From: Steinernema hermaphroditum
Taxonomy: Eukaryota > Nematoda > Chromadorea > Rhabditida > Steinernematidae
NCBI GenBank assembly: GCA_030435675.1
Contig: CM059624.1
Coordinates: 4,984,769-5,048,768, forward strand
Direction of reading: 5' to 3'
Length of the DNA: 64,000 nt
Shown: positions 10,728 through 23,219 of the stretch, piece by piece
How positions within the stretch are numbered: the first letter of the stretch is position 1
Layout: every line of letters starts with the position of its first letter
The notes under the pieces: generated by a model
Seen by the model: only the letters and a program-made list of their open reading frames with translations
What the model was told of the DNA's origin: nothing
Database searches by the model: none
Translations under genes and position numbers: made by a program

Positions 10728-12288
10728 ATGTGCGTCCGAGAAGCAGCGGCGCTTCCCGACGACATTCTCATTCGGGTCGCCGGATTCCTCGATCTCCACA
10801 CGGCCCTGTCTTTCCGTTTGATCAACCGTCGATGTCGCGAGATTTGTGCGAAGTATGGCGCCAAGAAGCATCTGCGCGTGGAGCGACTACAAGGCTCTCG
10901 GACCATCGACCTCGCTGACAATGAAGAGGGGGTCTCGCAAGTACTCGGACAGGCGCTGAGGACCTATCCTTCTGAGGTTAGTCATGTGGGTGGGACATTT
11001 GACTACAACGTGAGTAGATTTCAGAGTGCGGATCGCTTGGACGGCTTCCTGATGCGCATTCCGGCTGATCTTTTCGACATCACCGACGTGGAAGTGTCGC
11101 CATCAACTCCACCGAAAGAAAAGGAAAGGAAGAACAAGAACAAATCAGAATTCACGCTTAAGGACTTCTGCGATCTTCTGGAAACGCACAAGAAGCTGTT
11201 GAATGTACAGCGTCTTACTATCGGCAGCGATCAGTCGGTTAGTCATGGCCATCGGACGCTTCACTCACAGAGATCTTCAGGACGAAATCGAGATAGCGCA
11301 GTTTGAGCGGATTATTTCGCTGTTTGCCCAGCCCGAAACTGAGTTGGTTCTAGCGGATCTCAATGTTGGTGGCCACCTGAAAGAGATCATAAAGATGATA
11401 AAAGAGAAGAAACTTCGGGTGAAAGTAAAGCCTTCCTCTATGTCCATATGCTTGATTCTGCTTGCAGAGTGTCCAGTTGAGGTCAATACATTACTCCGAT
11501 GTAGAATTAATACAATCAACTCTCCTGAATGAACAAGTCGAAATTTTGAAAGACATGGCGAGCGTTCGGCTAGTCGTTACCGAAACCGTAGCGATACCAA
11601 TTTTTCTGAACCTCATGGAGAACTTTGTTAAGGTCTGTTGTTTCCCTACATGGTCATCTCTACGCCGTTTTATAGAAATTCTGCAAAAAGGGTCATCCGC
11701 TGGTCGATGGAATATCAATCGAAGTACCGGGCATTTTCGATCATCAGAATGGACACGACGAAAGAATGAGACCTTCAAGCTTTCATCCCCTCGAGCAGTG
11801 CCCTCTGGTTGGCTACGAGACGCTGATCGACTGGCGCGGATACTCGATGAAGCTCGTGCAGAACATTCCTTCGCTGTCTGTTCCATTATCAAAGATACGT
11901 GGATTCGCCATCGAAAACAACGAACTACAGGTTGATTCTCTGAGTGTAAAGGTTGAAGTACAAAAATCCTTGCAGATAACTGCCAAAAAAGGACTTCTCG
12001 TCCACGCCGAAGTATATCCCCTGGGCCGGAATTTCGATAGACCTTGTGATGTTCTGGAAGAGAAGCAGGCGGCTTCGTACCAAGTTCGGAAGTCAGACAC
12101 GCACGTGGTAAAACCACTGCCTCGTCATATCATCGTTTTGTCCGTTTCAGTGGATCTGGTACTCTCCAAATGCAGAAAAATTAGGATACGACGTCCCCCT
12201 CGAAGCTTTCCACTTTAGGCACCTCGAGGAACCAGAAGAAGTCGGCACTCTAGACGATGATCTGCCGTTTGATTTAAGAATCCTTTAA
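10728..12288 (+). CDS. F-box protein, nematode type
   Basis: Likely substrate receptor for an SCF ubiquitin ligase. Exons 10728-11237, 11281-11424, 11468-11632, 11676-12107 and 12151-12288 join in phase to 462 residues. The F-box is near the N-terminus (LPDDILIRVAGFLDLHTALSFR and the basic RRCREICAKY helix, about residues 9-45). The rest is a long region of alternating Leu/Ile and charged residues, typical of fast-evolving nematode F-box substrate domains. I see no WD40 or FTH signature that I can name. The start follows the acceptor at 10688. The second intron could use either of two nearby donors; GTAAAG was preferred. Confidence 0.72.
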
Positions 12289-13481
12289 GCCTATAAAATG
12301 TACAAATTCAATGCCTACATGACATTCCATCGGACCGGGGATACGGTGTTAAGTCAAACAACGCGCAGTGACGTCGCTTCGCTAAGCCCCCTTTGAAAAA
12401 CTAAGTCAAAGCTGGCATTGTATCTGTCAAAAATCTTTAGCAAAGCTCTCGAAATGAAAAGAATCGCTTTGCTAGAAAGTCTTGAATGGAGGGCTGACTA
12501 TGGCACTACTTTGCAAAATTAGATGTCCTCGAAAAGCGGGGCCACAGTGTCCAACTCTTCTTGGCTTTTCTGCTTAAATCGGTTAGCTTCGAGACAGTTG
12601 AGAGTTGCAACCACACCCGAGACAAAACGGGAGGGTCACCCGTGGTCCCATTATTTCTCTCAGCTGGTATCACCAGACCGGTCGATGTTTCGGGTCTGTT
12701 CCATCCTAGTCGATCCATGAGTTTCGATGCGAAGAAACAGAAAGAAAATGAGGAATCAGGCGGTTCTGAAACGTCTTCCTTCTTCTTTTCTTGGCTTTGT
12801 ACGGTAGGAGTACTGTATAGACACTGTCTGTCTAAACCAACCTAAACGAATTGTCTTAACAAATAAAAAGACAAGTTTCCAGATGTTACAAGGCTTTTAC
12901 GAGGCGAGCCAATACCGTTAGGTGCCAGAGTAGGAGTTACCTCCTGGGGTACGGTAGTTGCAACCGTACCAAAGCTTGCAACCAGGCTCCTAAGGATATA
13001 TGAGGTGGTTCTGGTGGATATTCTTCAGAAACAAAAAAGGAATAAATGTTCCCCCTTCATCGAAAGGAAAAGCTCTGAACGGCGTAGGACTGTAGAGTTG
13101 TTTACACACAGCTTCTTCGATCTTTCATCCCGCCTGCGATCGGCGCCCCATTTCTCGTGATCCGCGAGAGCGTTGGAATGTTTCATCTCTTTTTCGCGTT
13201 GTGCGCAACTCGATTTTTTGCGACATCTTTGTTTTCGAAGCGTTTACCGGTCGTCACGTCCGACTTCTTCGCGTTTACGTGTGGGAGTCGGGTGACAGAT
13301 GGGCGCGGCCATCGCGAGCAGATCGGTATCGCCGCCGGGAACCCGTTTCGAACCCAACCTTTCGGAGATGTTTCCTATAAAATGGCGCGGATCGGCGTTA
13401 GTTAATCACGCTCGGTTCGTTAGACACTTTGCGACTTTTCTTCGCGGCGATCGACTTCCACTCACTTTTCTTTTCTTGCAG
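12289..13481. promoter_or_regulatory. Collagen gene upstream region with TATA box
   Basis: No supported gene. A TATA box (TATAAAAT) at 13376-13383 lies about 100 bp before the collagen start. A TTTCTTGCAG acceptor abuts the ATG at 13482, so the leader is either spliced or trans-spliced. A palindrome-like GGTACGGTAGTTGCAACCGTACC-type stretch near 12949-12972 is unexplained. Confidence 0.5.
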
Positions 13482-14390
13482 ATGGAGGTCGAGGGTAGAA
13501 TCAAGGCCTACCGCTTCGTGGCCTACTCGGCCGTCACCTTCTCGGTCGTGGCCGTCCTCTCGGTCTGCGTCACCCTCCCCATGGTGTACAACTACGTCCA
13601 CCACGTGCGCCGCCAGATGCACAACGAGATCAACTTCTGCAAGGGATCCGCCAAGGACATCTGGAGTGAGGTCAACCAGCTCAAGAACATCCCTGTCGCC
13701 GGAAACCGCACCGCCCGTCAGGCCGGATACGGAGACGCCGGAGTCAACGGAGGCTCTTCCAGCCAGGGAGGAAGCTGCGACAGCTGCTGCCTTCCCGGAC
13801 CCCCTGGATCCGCTGGAACCCCCGGAAAGCCTGGACGTCCCGGAAAGCCCGGAGCCCCTGGACTTCCTGGAAACCCAGGAAAGCCCCCAGTCCAGCCCTG
13901 CGAGCCTGTCACTCCTCCTCCCTGCAAGCCTTGCCCTCAGGGACCTGCCGGTCCCCCCGGACCCCCTGGAGCCCCTGGAGATGCTGGAGCCCCCGGAGCC
14001 AACGGAAACCCCGGAACCGACGGAGCCCCCGGAGAACCCGGACCCAAGGGACCCCCTGGACCTGCTGGAGAGGCTGGCGCCCCTGGACCCAACGGAGAAC
14101 CCGGAGCCCCCGCCCAGAGCGAGCCTCTTCAGCCCGGAGAGCCCGGACCCGCCGGAGAGCCTGGACCGCAAGGAGCTCCTGGTGCTCCTGGACAGCCTGG
14201 ACAAGACGGTGCCCCTGGACCCGCTGGACCCAAGGGACCCAACGGACCCGACGGAGCTCCTGGAGCCGATGGACAGCCTGGCCAGCCCGGACCTCAGGGA
14301 CCTCCCGGCTCTCAGGGAGAGAAGGGTATCTGCCCCAAGTACTGCGCCATCGACGGAGGAGTCTTCTTCGAGGACGGAACTCGCCGTTAA
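13482..14390 (+). CDS. Cuticle collagen, 302-residue subclass
   Basis: Structural protein of the nematode cuticle, made in the hypodermis and secreted. Single coding exon. An N-terminal hydrophobic helix (about residues 13-36, [19 protein letters not shown]) is followed by a basic RTAR site fitting the subtilisin-type processing seen in worm collagens. Then come cysteine clusters (CDSCC, CEP..PPPCKPC, CPKYC) that flank three blocks of Gly-X-Y repeats. The C-terminus ends [10 protein letters not shown]. The ATG directly follows a TTTCTTGCAG acceptor. It is the only plus-strand member; five near-identical relatives lie on the minus strand from 28.8 kb. Codon use is strongly biased to C/G-ending codons, as in highly expressed genes. 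AATAAA at 14450-14455. Confidence 0.95.
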   Translation: MEVEGRIKAYRFVAYSAVTFSVVAVLSVCVTLPMVYNYVHHVRRQMHNEINFCKGSAKDIWSEVNQLKNIPVAGNRTARQAGYGDAGVNGGSSSQGGSCDSCCLPGPPGSAGTPGKPGRPGKPGAPGLPGNPGKPPVQPCEPVTPPPCKPCPQGPAGPPGPPGAPGDAGAPGANGNPGTDGAPGEPGPKGPPGPAGEAGAPGPNGEPGAPAQSEPLQPGEPGPAGEPGPQGAPGAPGQPGQDGAPGPAGPKGPNGPDGAPGADGQPGQPGPQGPPGSQGEKGICPKYCAIDGGVFFEDGTRR

Positions 14391-14597
14391 ATCCTCGTTG
14401 TTCGCTCTCTTCTACCTGTTTTGTTCATCCGACAAACTGCTCAGTCAGAAATAAATTTTCTCATCGAAAAAGCGTGTTCCCTCCCCTCAAGAGTCGCAAC
14501 AAGTTCTCAAGGTCGCGCGACTCTAACGGGCTACTCAAGGCTATCCGCTGTTTATCGGAGTGCTGACGTAAAAATTCCAAATTTACTTCCATTATAA

Positions 14598-17483
14598 TTA
14601 CAATGCCATGGCAATACCCATAACGACGAGAAATGCAGTGAAAAGGTTGTACGTGGAGGCGCTCTGAAAGAAAAGGGAGAGTTCTTCGATGCCTACCGTA
14701 ATCACTCACGTTGAGACAGTCGTTGTATCTGGGGAAGTCGGGGAACTCTATGGAGCACAACTGCGCCCTCCTGTAGATGCCCTCAGCCGTTTCGGGCTTC
14801 CACAGCACCGAGTTGTACTTCAGGTACTTGTTGAAGACCGTTTCGTTCTTCTTCATCGACTCCAGAAGAGCGTTCATGGAAGCGGCGTTGATCTCCGAGG
14901 AGATACCGTAGTCCTCCCTGAACGAGTACTCTAGCTGCCACGCAGTGTCGCCCTTCTGGTTCAGTTTGTCCAGGTCGATGTAGTACGTTCTAAATTGTGG
15001 ATTTTGTATTTTGGTTGCAAACGGGTTCAGCGCTTTCGGAGACCTTGGCGAAAGCGAAAAGGCCTTGGGTTAGAAACGGATGTGATTAGTCAAATGACCT
15101 CTGTTTTTGTGCGCGTGGGTGGAACTGGTGGCGCCATTGGATGGGACCATGTGTCAGGCTAGGCTACGCACTTACAAAACATCGTTCATGGCCCACGTCT
15201 GCGGCTCATAGTCGAAGATCCTGAAGGCTGGATTGTTCGATCCGGCGTGGTCGAGATCGCTGAACCAGGGTGTCACCGCCGGCGCCATCAACATCAGCTG
15301 CACCGGCTGCATCTTGTCGTCTTTGACGACGTGGAACGTATCCGTGTGGTGGTGCCCGAAGATCATCCACTTGATCGTCGAGGCGTACTTGATGGTGATA
15401 TCCAGGAAACGCTTGTTGTACGCGGGAACCATCCATGTGAATTTGGGAGTGCGCTCGAAGGCTCCTGGCGCGATGTGGGCGATCACATGGATCGTCTTGT
15501 TGTTCGTCTTGGCCTCCTCCAGGTTCGCCTCCATGAAGGCGAACTGTCCGGCGGGGTCATCTTTGTCGAGGAACTTGGCCTTGTTGAACTGATAGTAGAG
15601 GTTCGTGTTGAGGACGAGGAACGTTTCGTTGTTCACGCCGGTCAGCTTGTAGTATCCGCCTTTGAGGAATGTTTCCTGGAATGAAATGGTTCATAAGACG
15701 GCGACCTTATACCATATTAACTATCAAAAGCGAACTTATGGGCCAGAAAAGGCAGGCCTAGCAAAAACCTGGACTCTAGACGGCTTAAAAAACGAAACAG
15801 TCTGTCTGCAGTCTCCTAGCACGTCTAGACAACACTCACTCTCAACGTAGACACTTCACCCTCTACAAAAGGGTGAGTGTCTGAATCGGAGCAGAGATCG
15901 TCATTTGGTATGTCTGTGAGGGCAGCGATCGGTTGCTTTCTCCTTTTGTCCGTTTTCTCGTTGAATTATGCGAATAAAAAGAGTGAAACTGTAAGTTCCC
16001 CTCTCCTATCTTCTACTTCTCTACCCATTCAGGACTGCTGGACGGCCTGGTCGCCGTGCACCGTCAGCTGCATCAATCAGACAGGGCCTAGATTCGATCA
16101 ACAGTGGCGGATCAATCAGTGCGACAATGAGACGCGTCCCGAAATACGTCCCTGCGAGGACAAGGTGAGCTTGTACGGCCCAAGACCTGCCTAGTTTTCC
16201 GTTTTAGGTGCCCCAGTGCCTACACTCGATGACCGACTACGTGACCCAGGTGCGCGCCTCCGTCTACTTCGCTGTCATCCTCGTCTGCGCCTCAACCATC
16301 GTGGTTCCTTCCGCCGCCATCTGGGTCCGCTACACCAAGGACTACTTCTTTCGCTGCCGCGGCGGTCTTAACTCTGTTTCGCCGTCGCTGGGCACAGAGT
16401 ACTTCTTGAACCAATAAACTTACTTTTGCGGAATCACCGATCCAATGCTTCCACAGGGTGTACGTCTTACTGTATATCTGATTGTTCTGGTCCGGGAACG
16501 CATTCGAAGGCGCGTAGTCATGGTTCCCGAAGGTTGGAATCACCTGGATGCCCTCGAAGAACGAGTTGATCCATGTCGTCGTATAGCCGATCGCGTTGAT
16601 CACGTCTGAAGAGATCACTTGCTCTAAGAAGTCTCGGAAAGTCGAGTCAATACACTGGTGCTGCACACTGGTGATGCTCTATGGTCATCTGCTCTACCCT
16701 ATTCAAGCCATCTAGAGCGCCGTCAAATAATAACCCTTCTCAGCGGGTGTTCGTCCAACACAAAGGAAGCCATACGGACGGCCAAAAAAGGGGAAACCAT
16801 CGGCTTGCTTCTGTAGCGTCGAGTCCCACAAAAAGTGAACTTCAGCGATAAGGAATGTCTCCTCTGTGCACGAACCACTCTTTATCAAGGAAGCTATTTT
16901 TTTGGCTGATTTTGAACGCTTCGTGTGCATACAAATAAGAAGAAGTGCTTTAGAGAATAGGGTGAACATGAACATTCAAATACCATCGGATATCGATTCT
17001 AATAGAATATACGGTAGGAACACCCGAAACGCGGAACTAAAATTTTAAAATCTACGAAATCTTCGAAGTTCTTAAGTGCTATCAGAACACAAATCTTTTG
17101 GAAGATAAGGTCGTTGAGATTTTGAGATGTTCTGGAAAAAAGTATACAAGAGATCATAAAATCGGTTTCTCATAGCAACAGTATTGCAGCTGTATTCAAG
17201 GGATACGCAAAGACTCACATGACTCGTTGTAGTTCTCAATATGAGGCACATTGTCTCCCGTCCAAAAGAGATAATCCGGGTTGGGAAGAGCCTCGTTTGC
17301 CTTCTCGATGGCCAACTTCACAAGTTTCGCTGGGGCATCGCAACAGTAATCGCCATAAACACCTCTTTTGGTTCCGTTCGGCCACGTCGGGGCATAGTCC
17401 ATGTCATAGTGGAAGTCGGTCAGCTGCAGAATCTTCGCTCCAAAGACACTTTGGAGCAGCAAGGCCGCGAGAATCCATCTCAT
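14598..17483 (-). CDS. Acid sphingomyelinase-like phosphodiesterase (SMPDL3 type)
   Basis: Secreted metallophosphoesterase related to acid sphingomyelinase. Five minus-strand exons: 17483-17219, 16605-16424, 15675-15176, 14989-14710, 14663-14598, all in phase. A signal peptide (MRWILAALLLQSVFGA) is followed by the five metal/catalytic blocks of the family: LTDFHYD, WTGDN, GNHDY, HVIAHIAPG and FGHHHTD. The saposin domain of true acid sphingomyelinases is missing, which places it with SMPDL3A/B. The short last exon encodes a hydrophobic tail (TAFLVVMGIAMAL then stop) preceded by small residues, suggesting a GPI-anchor signal as in SMPDL3B. The first intron is 613 bp. The second intron (15676-16423) contains a whole antisense gene. 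A TTTTCAG acceptor lies just before the start. Confidence 0.9.
15910..16417 (+). CDS. Small thrombospondin type-1 repeat membrane protein, nested gene
   Basis: Exons 15910-15990, 16033-16164 and 16208-16417 give 140 residues. A signal peptide (MSVRAAIGCFLLLSVFSLNYA) leads into one thrombospondin type-1-like motif (DCWTAWSPCTVSC, with the WxxW C-mannosylation pattern). A C-terminal transmembrane helix follows (about residues 86-108, VYFAVILVCASTIVV) and a short cytoplasmic tail. The whole gene sits antisense inside an intron of the phosphodiesterase. Its stop codon is 6 bp from that gene's splice donor, and AATAAA overlaps the stop (16413-16418), so its 3' end must overlap the host gene's exon. 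The first intron is a multiple of three, so a retained form would also be open. Role unknown; perhaps a matrix-binding surface protein. Confidence 0.75.
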
Positions 17484-18755
17484 GGTTGCCTGAAAACGAG
17501 AGGAATCGATAGATCAGATCGCGTCGATCGATGCAACATAAAACAGAAGTGACAAAATCGAGCGCAAAAGTGAAAACAGATCGATCACATTTTCTCACTT
17601 TTACGACTTCCACGGCCTCAGAGAGAGTCACAGATCAGCGCGGGAGGAAAACGCACTTAGCGGAAGGTGAATGGCGCCTTTCGGGGCGATTAATCACACC
17701 GCAAAGTGAGAGGAACGGTTGGGGACGGCGGCGTCGCTGTAGCGGTAGCTTATCGTGGCGTTATCTCGTCGCTGGAGACATGTAATCCCTGTTGTAATCA
17801 CTTTTAAAGGGTGACGAGGTGTCTGATCGGCGTGCGCCGTGACTGGGTGCACTATACGACGCAACAATCGACGATGGCCATTGGTCAACAGGCACCTATT
17901 CACTTCAATGGTGAATGGGCAAAAACTGAGACTTTGTAATGGTTTCTTTGAAAGACGACATCTCTAACTCTAAGGTCTCTAAGGTCGGCAATAAGTTGAG
18001 GTATGGAACGGGCATAGGATGAAGCAAGGATGGGTAAGAGATTAGATAAGGCTTTGCATGGGGTTCGGGATCGGGGAAACGATGAGACGTGGACCGGAAT
18101 AGCGCTTTGTAACATGAACTGGCGACAATATGAAACATGAATCGTAGAATGTCGACCTTGAAAATGAAGACTTTAGAAAATGAGGATTTTTTTTGTGTTT
18201 TCGATTACTGCTCTCTGAGGTCGTCGATGAGGTCTCTGATACCCTCGCCCTTCCTGTCCTTCTTGTTAGTATTGTTCTCTTGTCCGCGGCAATGACACAA
18301 GACATCAAATGGCATCTTTGCGAATGTGAATACACTCCCACTTATTCCAGATCGAAGTAAATAAAATCGAAGTACAAAGATGATGTGCCGAAACCGAGGC
18401 ACCAAATCCGAAGCAGACATCGATGCAAAGCTCACGAATCCACACCAATCCAAGTGTTTTCGTTGTCTAACGGTCTAACATTGTTTCTACAAATATTTTT
18501 CCAACAAAAGAAAGCAACACTGGATGAATTTTTATCCACTATCTAATTAGAAGCTTGCTCCTTCGAGCTGATGTGGACTCAATGTGTGACATGCATATTG
18601 CAGCAGACCGCCAAAATGTTCGCCGGAATTTTGAGCATCCAAAAACGCCTACAGAAGATGCTGCACTGTACACCAACAAAGTATGAATGACAATTTATAC
18701 AGTAAACACATTATTGAAATACCATAGAATTTTGTGGAACTCGTACAATACCGAA
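17484..18755. other. Intergenic between divergent/tandem minus-strand genes
   Basis: Upstream of the phosphodiesterase and downstream of the glycosyltransferase. Short open frames exist on both strands (for example minus 18205-18453) but none shows composition, splice sites or similarity that I trust. Confidence 0.35.
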
Positions 18756-21325
18756 TCAGTTGGTTTTCAACTTAGCACTGCCGTGGAGCGCCCATCTGGC
18801 GACTCTGTACACCATCTTGAGAACCTTGAAGACGACGAAGAGAAGAAGGGTCACCAGAGAAAGAATGACGAAGATGACGTCGAGGTTGTGGTACTGGATG
18901 AAACCGAGCTTCGTTCCGTAGGGAACGAGGTTGTCGAGCTGCTTGAACTCGCCGAGGAACTCAGTCCATCGGACGAGGAGCGTCTCCGGTTGGATAGGCT
19001 TCTTCTCGAGCATCTGGTTGAACCTCCTGGCCGCTGCAGTATACTTCTCCTCACTAAGGATGGCCTGGATGGCCTTCACGACGTTCTCTTCGGTGACATC
19101 TCCCTTGGAGATCAAGTAGCCGATGCCGTGTTTCGCCGCGATTCGGCCGTTTCTTGGCTGGTCACCGAAGAGGGGGATGGTGATGATAGGTTTTCCGGCG
19201 TTGATTGTCTCTTGGAGACTATTGTAACCGCCATGGGAGATAAATGCCGCAGTCTTCGGGTGCTGAAGAAGGTCGGCCTGGGGGATCCACTTGGAGAAGA
19301 GCACGTTCTTCGGGGCGCTCTTCTTGAGGTCGTCGGCGTCGTAGCGGAGGACGAACTGGACATTGGGGAAGCGGGCGAACGCCTTCATGAAGGCCTCCTT
19401 CCACGAGTCGGGCATGTCGGGTGCGTTGGCGACACTGCCGAAGGCCATGATGATCACTTTCTCGGCTTTTTCCACGGCTGCTTTGAATTCCTAACAAGGG
19501 AAGGGTAAAATCGAAGTAAAAAAGCTTGCGTCTTACCCCTTCCAAAGGCTTAGCATCGAGCTTCTTCATTCCTAGGCCCCCAATGTAGACGACTTTGTGG
19601 AGAATCGGCCTCGGCAAGTCGTAGAGTTCATTGCTGTTGACCATAACTAGCGGACACTCCTTTCCGAGCGCTCTGAGATCGGGGAAGTTGGGATCGATGT
19701 GTTTGCGGAAGAGCGCCGTCTGCGGATTGGGAATCATCCCCGGATAGATGACTGGGAAGAGGATCTGGCCGATCTGGCTCTTAACGCGCTGGACGAACGT
19801 CATTTCGTCTGAAGCGTCAGACATAATCGCTGAATTCTTCAGTTAGACGGTTCAAGAAGCTCTGTCTTACGAGGCACATAGCTGGCTGGAGTGTGGACTC
19901 CTATGTCGTGGGCGACGAAGTCCATCAGGGCGCCGCTGTTAAGCCACACCCAGCTGAGGATCTTGGCGTAGTGGATAAGGCCGATCGGGCAGTACTCATA
20001 CATGTGGGCGAAGGCGACGTCGAATTTTGCGTCGACGAGGCGTTTCAAGAACTCCTTATTCAGAAGAGTGACTAAAAACTTTCTTTTGAGGGCTTAGAGG
20101 TGGAAATGACCCACGTTCACAGCTCTCAACGAGGATTTCGGACATTTTAGTGAAAGAGTTCCTCATTCTCTTGTCCCACATGGGCAGGTCAACGAAGGTC
20201 ATCTCCTTCATATCCTTGTGGATGTCGATGGACTTCTCCACCGAAGAATCGATGTTCCACACTAAAACAAACTCGTTTCTGTCAACTTTTGTGATTATGG
20301 ATAAACGGGTCGTTACGTACATATATGTACAAGTACACAGATTCTTTCTGACCTTGCCTGCAAAAGAAGACAAAAGAAAATACCGTTTTTGATCTTAAAA
20401 TGGACCCAATCGGCGCCCGCAAGGCTACGGTGCTTCTATTCCACTGACCTTTCTAAGATAACTTTCTAAGAGAATCGTTGGTATAAAGGTTCGACGAACT
20501 CTGGTTTTGTGTTTTGTGAAGTAAATACCACGTAGAACTTATTGCTTTTAAATTAAGTTTTCAAGATGTCATTATCATAGGACACTCACTCGTGTCGCGG
20601 TGGCGAGCGGTCGGTCCCTCCGATCGCTCTCTGAGCGTCGGGTTGGTCAGACAGCAAACCCTGTGGCAGTTGTGAGTGTTCCGGCTTCCAGAGGGAATTG
20701 GGACACCCGGAAGCCGAAGTCCCACCACCGCTGACAACAAGATGTCCAACGCCAGACTCCCACCGGTTCGACTTCAACGCCGTGCCAGGAATGAAGCCGT
20801 CTATAAGTGATATCCTCTGATGTCTATTAATCGGTGTCATGCAAGGCGTAACGCCTTTGATTCATGAAGTAATATCGTATATCGTATCATTATGACTGAA
20901 TAATCCATTGATTAATGAAGCTGTGCTGCACAAACAAATATTTAGCGATCGATGTGGGACAACAGCAGACACAACATTCGGTGTTGATGTTTGTAGGTTT
21001 GAGATCAAACCAGACTCCAATTCCCCCTTTCAGAGTGCGAAAGAATGAAGCACTTAAAATATCATACTGTACCTGTCACATTGGGATGAATCTTCACGGC
21101 CGGATGATCCAGTTTCATTGATTTGATCATGATCATGGTCACATCGTGGCCAGCCTTCATGAGCTCCTCGGAGACTCGTTTGTTCCAGATGATCTGAACA
21201 GTCCTTAGCTCGAGTCATCGAGACAATCCACTCACCTGACTGTTAGACATCGCCGGCGTGAAGACGGCCACCTTTAGGGCGGTGACAGTCCCCAGAAGGA
21301 AGAGAATTGGCGCCAAACGGAGCAT
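18756..21325 (-). CDS. UDP-glycosyltransferase (UGT), membrane-anchored
   Basis: Transfers a sugar from UDP-sugar to small lipophilic compounds in the endoplasmic reticulum lumen; detoxification and hormone/lipid conjugation. Six exons (21325-21236, 21193-21073, 20261-20115, 20071-19871, 19829-19537, 19490-18756) splice to 528 residues, the usual length for animal UGTs. A signal peptide (MLRLAPILFLLGTVTALK) opens the protein. The UGT signature is clear (FISHGGYNSLQETINAGKP..PLFGDQPRNG), and a C-terminal transmembrane helix (VIFVILSLVTLLLFVVF) is followed by a lysine-containing tail. The second intron (20262-21072) is much longer than the others because a mobile repeat has inserted at about 20585-20872. 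Confidence 0.93.
20585..20872 (+). mobile_element. Dispersed non-autonomous element, copy 1 (internally deleted)
   Basis: About 290 bp beginning CTCACTCGTGTCGCGGTGG and ending with a hairpin (AAGGCG-TAA-CGCCTT, 20843-20857) and TTCATGAAGTAA. A longer copy with the same ends lies at 38443-38962. This copy lacks about 230 bp of the interior. It sits inside an intron of the UGT gene. It codes for nothing I recognise. Confidence 0.75.
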
Positions 21326-22629
21326 CTTGCGGAATGACCGAAGACGAAGAGACGCGCTTGTTTATATACTTGTTAGGCAGTGAAGGCGATGCGTGTTATC
21401 GCGGAGAAAAGTGGTCGACGGGCACGGAGCGGCAACGGCAAAGCGACAAGAACTCGTGTTTCCTTGATCTGAGGCGTTGAAATTAGTCCCGAGGAATCGC
21501 TCAGGAACGATATACAAACTCTGGCTTCATGACGTTTAAGCGACAAGGAGGGTTCCAAGTGGAGCTTGCGGATTTCGGATTGGACTTTTTGTTTTTTTAA
21601 TTCGGATTATCCGGGTTCCAATCCGAACCGTCAGCTCTGGTTCCAAGTCCAAATCATAGATATAATCTAGCACAGCGGAAATGTTTACTTTTGTAGTTTT
21701 ATCAATACATTCATGCCCCAATAAGGAAATTTTTTTGAGAAATAGAATAATATCATAGATTGGCGATAGCTAAAATCGATTCCCCCGAGGGAGATCGGCG
21801 AAAGCATTGTTTGTGGAGATCCATGGATCTATTGATAGATTGGCCAAAGATTGAAACGATTGCACCATCAGCAAAGATTGGTGAGAGTCGTAGTTTAATG
21901 TTGTTTAGGTAGTTCTATATAAAACAAGTTAAATTTATTACACTAAGCGATGAAATTAGGGAGAAGGGTTTGTATTTGAAGGGTTACATTACATTTATTA
22001 GGTTCTTACCTCGGTTCTTCGTAGCATTCACAATATAACACCCACTCGGCGTTTGAAGCTTCGTTCCAGCAACCTAGTATCTTCATACCATCATAAGACC
22101 TTACGCCGGGGTCTTAACCTTTGAAGGGTAAATTGCCTTATAATGAGCCCCGATGAGCTTTCACTTTCAATTTGGCCAAGAACGACCACTCACTCAACTG
22201 GTTTGGTGGACCTCAGAGAGATCGGGTGGACGACCCGACCGATCGCACACAAATGAAAGACCTTCTAATGGCTATACTTACAAAGTAATTATAATGCCTT
22301 TTTATGAGCCCTTAGACATATACAGTAAGTCCATCGAAATTCAAAGGGAACAGGCCAAAATTAAGAGGTTGATGAGTAGTTTATTTGTGCGCAGTGCGTA
22401 TATTTCTTTAACTGGTACAGTTAAAGTCTAGTCTTTTACTACTTTTCAGCACTTCTCTGAGCCCTTTCTTAACCATTAGCTGTGTGGGCAGACCAATATT
22501 TCGATCAATAAAGCAGCTTATATTGCATCATCGATTCAATCAATCACATTATCATCGTCGAATGCGCCGTGTCTTCCCGCGAGCAACACGTATTGAAACC
22601 ACTAAACTGTGTCCAAACACATGGTCGAG
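21326..22629. other. Intergenic, AT-rich
   Basis: No supported gene. Contains degenerate dinucleotide-scale repeats (AATCCGAACC/ATTCGGATT around 21560-21640) and long AT-rich runs. Confidence 0.35.
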
Positions 22630-22884
22630 ATGGACTCTGTCGGAACATTTTGTTCTTTGGAAAGGGCCGGTGTTTCCTTCAAACCGAATCCTATCAAGAA
22701 TCTGCTTCAAGAAGTCATCGCAAACGAGAAGATTCCGGAGTCACGACGCTACTTCTACATGACTCATCCGAAGGACCATCTAAAGGAGTCTCGATTCTTG
22801 AAGGACCTCGATTTCTACACTTCCTTCAGTTCCAAATATATGATTTTCTTTGGCGAAGGACGCGTTTGTTTACTTGGCTGTTGA
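22630..22884 (+). pseudogene. Truncated inverted copy of the F-box-like family gene
   Basis: An open frame begins MDSVGTFC, the start style of this family, and jumps straight to the C-terminal block of the neighbouring minus-strand gene (VIANEK..ESRRYFYMTHPKDHLKE, DNA about 22690-22815, roughly 85-90% identical by eye). The central ~200 residues are missing, and the tail beyond the block is unrelated. It lies 400 bp from and opposite to the gene at 23220-24119, so it looks like an inverted, internally deleted duplicate. A short peptide could still be made. Confidence 0.6.
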
Positions 22885-23219
22885 CCATGAAATAGTCAAT
22901 CAGGGAACACAAGGTAGATTCTGTTTGCTAGGATGTTTTCTTTCTGGCAGATTATATTATTTCTAAGACACACATTCTCTTCGGGGGTCACTGCTCATCT
23001 TTGAACCAAACTCCAAAAGGCCCGAAAAGATAGATCCTGTGGCTATTGTTGGTGTTTCATCTCCTGCATTACCAACTAGGAAGACAATCGTCTATGTCAT
23101 GAACACGAACCAGTTGTAACATCAAAATTGGCGGCAATGTGTCAGAAATGTGTCGTTCTGTGTGTCGGTAGTTGTCAGATCACTCAAGAACTCAAAGATC
23201 ACATTTATTTCCGCGACTG

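Noticed and set aside
16712..16975. Minus-strand open frame within the first intron of the phosphodiesterase
   Set aside because: The flanking exons join directly in phase and give a continuous family-like sequence without it.
20585..20872. Calling the dispersed repeat a Helitron
   Set aside because: A 3' hairpin is present, but no CTRR end or clear A/T insertion site; left as an unclassified element.
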